Under the pieces are notes generated by a model. That model worked only from the letters and a program-made list of their open reading frames with translations. It did not search any database and was not told where the DNA came from. Shown piece after piece: positions 62,063 to 64,000 of a DNA stretch of 64,000 bases. Position 1 is the first letter of the stretch; every line of letters begins with the position of its first letter. Both the position numbers and the translations under genes were made by a program. The stretch is from Neorhizobium alkalisoli (GTDB lineage Bacteria > Pseudomonadota > Alphaproteobacteria > Rhizobiales > Rhizobiaceae): NCBI RefSeq assembly GCF_007829835.1, contig NZ_VIWP01000005.1:372001-436000 (forward strand), read 5' to 3'.

Positions 62063-63544
62063 TCAGGCGTCTAGTCCCAGCGGATCGGCAACGCGCGGCC
62101 ACAGCTCGAGGCTGGCCTTGCGGTAGGGCGTGGTTGCCGGATTGGTGGGATAAGAAGTGGGTGCGGCGATATAGACGATCTCCGACGAGACCGGCTGAAA
62201 ACCTGCGTAAAAATGGTTGGTCGACTTGATCAGCAGCCAGGATTTTTCCGCGAAATCGACGCCCTGATTGGAGAAGATATCCGGCTCGTAGGTCTGGGTG
62301 CGGCTGGTGATCAGCACGATATCGATATTGGTGCCGACCGGACGGATGACCGCCGTACTGCCAAGCGTGACGCGACTGTTGCGGAAGCTCTGCCAACCGG
62401 CATCGAACACGGCCTGGACGGTAACGCGCAGATCGAGCGGTTCGCCGCCCTGGGGACCGGACTTGCCGCCAAACCGCAGGTCAAGTTCGGCCCCCAGGCC
62501 CGCCGCATGGCAGAAACTGACCGCAATCGGATCCCAGATGGTCGCCACGGCAAAATCGTCCATGCCGCGTTCCATCATCCGCCGCAGGATATGGGTCGCA
62601 TCGCCCGCAACACCGCCGCCGGGATTGTCCCAGACATCGGCGATGGTCACCGGCTTTTCAGGATTGGCCGCACGGATGGCGACAGCCTTGTCGAGACCGG
62701 CTTCGGTATCGAACATCGGCATCGCCGTTTCCTTGCGCAGCGCATAAAGCTCGCGACCGAGGGCAGCCGCCAGCGCATCGCCCTTGGCCTTGTCATTGTT
62801 GGAGACGACGACGATGCGCGTGCCCATATCCGGCACGTCACCGGCCATGAAACCATGGATGACGGAAGCCGAGAGAATGCCGTCCTTGCCTTCCATCGCG
62901 TGCATGCGGTCGACGAAGGAGCGCATCGGCTCGCGGCTGGTCGGAAAGATGGTGATCATCCGGCAGTCGAAGGTGGAGATGACCGGCTTGATCTCGCCCT
63001 TCAACGTCCGCAGCGCCAGCTCGACCACATGTTCGCCGCGCTGTTCGAAATCCGTATGGGGGAATTCGAGGAAGGCGGCCATCAGGTCGAGATTGGCGAC
63101 GCGTTTTGCCGTCAGGTGGCTATGCGGATCGAATTCCGCCGCGATCAGCACGTCCGGCCCGACAATGGCCCGCACACGGGAGAGAAAATCGCCTTCCGGA
63201 TCGTCATACCCCTGCGCCACCATCGCGCCATGCAGGCCGAGCACGACGCCATCGACCGGCAGGGCGGCCGTCAGTTCGGCCAGAATCTGGTCGCGCAGAG
63301 TTTCATAGGTCTGGCGCTGGATGAGCCCGGCCGGCTCCGCCCAGCAGGACGTGCCTTCGATCACGGTAAACCCTTCCGCGCGGCCACGGCGGCGCAGGAT
63401 CGGCACGACGGATGAACAGAGCGTCGGCGTCTCCGGATGCTCGCCGGGACCGGCGTAGAACGCCGCCTTGAAGGCGTTCATATCCGTCGGCACAGGCGAG
63501 AACGTATTGGTTTCCGTCGCCAGCGAGGCGGTAAAGATGCGCAT
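62063..63544 (-). CDS. M81-family metallopeptidase (MlrC/microcystinase C-like)
   Basis: A 493-residue zinc peptidase of the MlrC family. The start MRIFTASLATETNTFSPVPT is typical of the family. Metal-site regions are EFDPHSHLT and LEFPHTDFEQRG, and the C-terminal domain begins DVWDNPGGGVAGD. MlrC finishes breakdown of microcystin to Adda and amino acids, but most relatives sit with peptide ABC transporters and act on other peptides. I chose ATG 63544, about 8 bases after CGGAAGC; ATG 63550 is also possible. First gene of the transporter operon. Confidence 0.88.
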   Translation of the reverse strand: MRIFTASLATETNTFSPVPTDMNAFKAAFYAGPGEHPETPTLCSSVVPILRRRGRAEGFTVIEGTSCWAEPAGLIQRQTYETLRDQILAELTAALPVDGVVLGLHGAMVAQGYDDPEGDFLSRVRAIVGPDVLIAAEFDPHSHLTAKRVANLDLMAAFLEFPHTDFEQRGEHVVELALRTLKGEIKPVISTFDCRMITIFPTSREPMRSFVDRMHAMEGKDGILSASVIHGFMAGDVPDMGTRIVVVSNNDKAKGDALAAALGRELYALRKETAMPMFDTEAGLDKAVAIRAANPEKPVTIADVWDNPGGGVAGDATHILRRMMERGMDDFAVATIWDPIAVSFCHAAGLGAELDLRFGGKSGPQGGEPLDLRVTVQAVFDAGWQSFRNSRVTLGSTAVIRPVGTNIDIVLITSRTQTYEPDIFSNQGVDFAEKSWLLIKSTNHFYAGFQPVSSEIVYIAAPTSYPTNPATTPYRKASLELWPRVADPLGLDA

Positions 63545-63740
63545 GCTCATGCTTCCGAATGGCAAGCGGATCGCGGATGTCCGAACGCGCCGAAACCAGC
63601 ACCTCCCGCCCGCAACCGAACTCTGCCCGGCACTTCGGCGGAACCCTCCCGGCATTCGCCCTCATCAGGCAATTGCAGGATCCGGGTCTGGCTTCAGGAA
63701 AATTCGCCCTCGTTTTAGTTCACCCGTTCACCGTTTGCGG

Positions 63741-63828
63741 TGTAATTTATTTTCTTCATAATGCGTCAAAATCAGTGCAAGTCAACTTCATCACCAGTTT
63801 TCACGCATTTTCTGTAATTTATTTTCTT
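63741..63828. repeat. Direct repeat TGTAATTTATTTTCTT upstream of the M81 operon
   Basis: An identical 16-base AT-rich sequence occurs at 63741-63756 and 63813-63828, with starts 72 bases apart, in the gap upstream of the leftward M81 operon. Strikingly AT-rich against the GC-rich background. It is a candidate pair of operator sites, perhaps for an RpiR- or GntR-type regulator. Confidence 0.6.
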
Positions 63829-63958
63829 AATCGGTTAAATACGGGAAAATTTTCATGATGAGGCAGACGATCTTCGCGCATGCAAAAATCCTGGCCCGGT
63901 TATTTTGTTTTCAAGATCAATCCCTTCTGTCGCCTAAAACACTTCCGACAGGCAAAGG
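63829..63958. other. Right-edge non-coding stretch
   Basis: No gene is supported here. A weak hairpin CTGTCG (63927-63932)/CGACAG (63946-63951) lies just before a possible start codon. Confidence 0.35.
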
Positions 63959-64000
63959 ATGGAAAACGCCGCTGCGGCGCACATGAAAAAAGGGCGCTCC
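63959..64000 (+). CDS. Possible start of a rightward gene (cut by window edge)
   Basis: An ATG with AGG-rich upstream bases opens a 14-codon frame (MENAAAAHMKKGRS) to the window end. It would be divergent from the M81 operon, where its regulator is often found. Too short to identify. Confidence 0.25.
   Translation, partial: MENAAAAHMKKGRS

Overview
The window is typical of a high-GC alphaproteobacterium of the family Rhizobiaceae (Rhizobium/Agrobacterium/Sinorhizobium group). Three things point there: a succinoglycan exo block in the known order exoU-exoX-exoY-exoF-exoQ-exoZ, two RIME-like palindromic intergenic repeats, and a CtrA-type site in front of minCDE. Exo genes and minCDE on one molecule are known from the second large replicon of this family (pSymB of S. 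meliloti, the linear chromosome of Agrobacterium), so the window is probably part of a chromid. I see no insertion sequence, integrase, phage gene or CRISPR array.

Layout. 1-5.9 kb: exopolysaccharide genes and a tiny proline-rich protein. 5.9-9.3 kb: Tat-exported superoxide dismutase, glutamine-dependent NAD synthetase, a small membrane protein. 9.4-11.3 kb: minCDE. 11.4-18.5 kb: a leftward catabolic operon (hydantoinase-like amidohydrolase, N-carbamoyl amino acid hydrolase, DUF917 protein, divergent urocanate hydratase homologue) facing an unusual LysR regulator with two HTH domains. 18.5-19.95 kb: mntH with a duplicated operator. 20.2-23.5 kb: a TPP riboswitch controlling ykoF-like and thiXZY-like pyrimidine/thiamine uptake genes. 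23.6-32 kb: two response regulators, an MFS transporter, four AraC regulators, a DUF1275 protein and a Tat-exported alpha/beta hydrolase. 32-35 kb: selD, a small secreted protein behind an EcfG-type stress promoter, and a Tat-exported transglutaminase-like protein.

35.1-45.6 kb: a leftward selenoprotein cassette, fdoGHI-fdhE-selA-sel1-selB-selC. The catalytic subunit of formate dehydrogenase-N is split by an in-frame TGA that is a selenocysteine codon followed by a SECIS-like hairpin. The tRNA-Sec gene lies entirely inside the 3' end of the selB reading frame. With selD about 2 kb away, the window holds every specific factor for making and using selenocysteine. A divergent FecCD-type ABC transporter (probably molybdate/tungstate) and a TrmO-like gene follow at 45.8-49.2 kb, consistent with cofactor supply to the dehydrogenase.

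49.2-54.2 kb: an amino-acid ABC transporter with an argininosuccinate lyase paralogue and a polysaccharide-deacetylase/PuuE-like hydrolase, next to a LysR regulator. 55.3-56.8 kb: a quinone-oxidoreductase-like dehydrogenase divergent from an HxlR regulator. 56.8-63.5 kb: a peptide-type ABC transporter operon led by an M81 (MlrC-like) peptidase, with a long direct repeat upstream.

The most interesting items are the thiohydantoin/thiourocanate-type catabolic cluster with its double-HTH regulator, the selB/selC overlap with a TTG-started gene coupled to it, and several well-formed unassigned operators.
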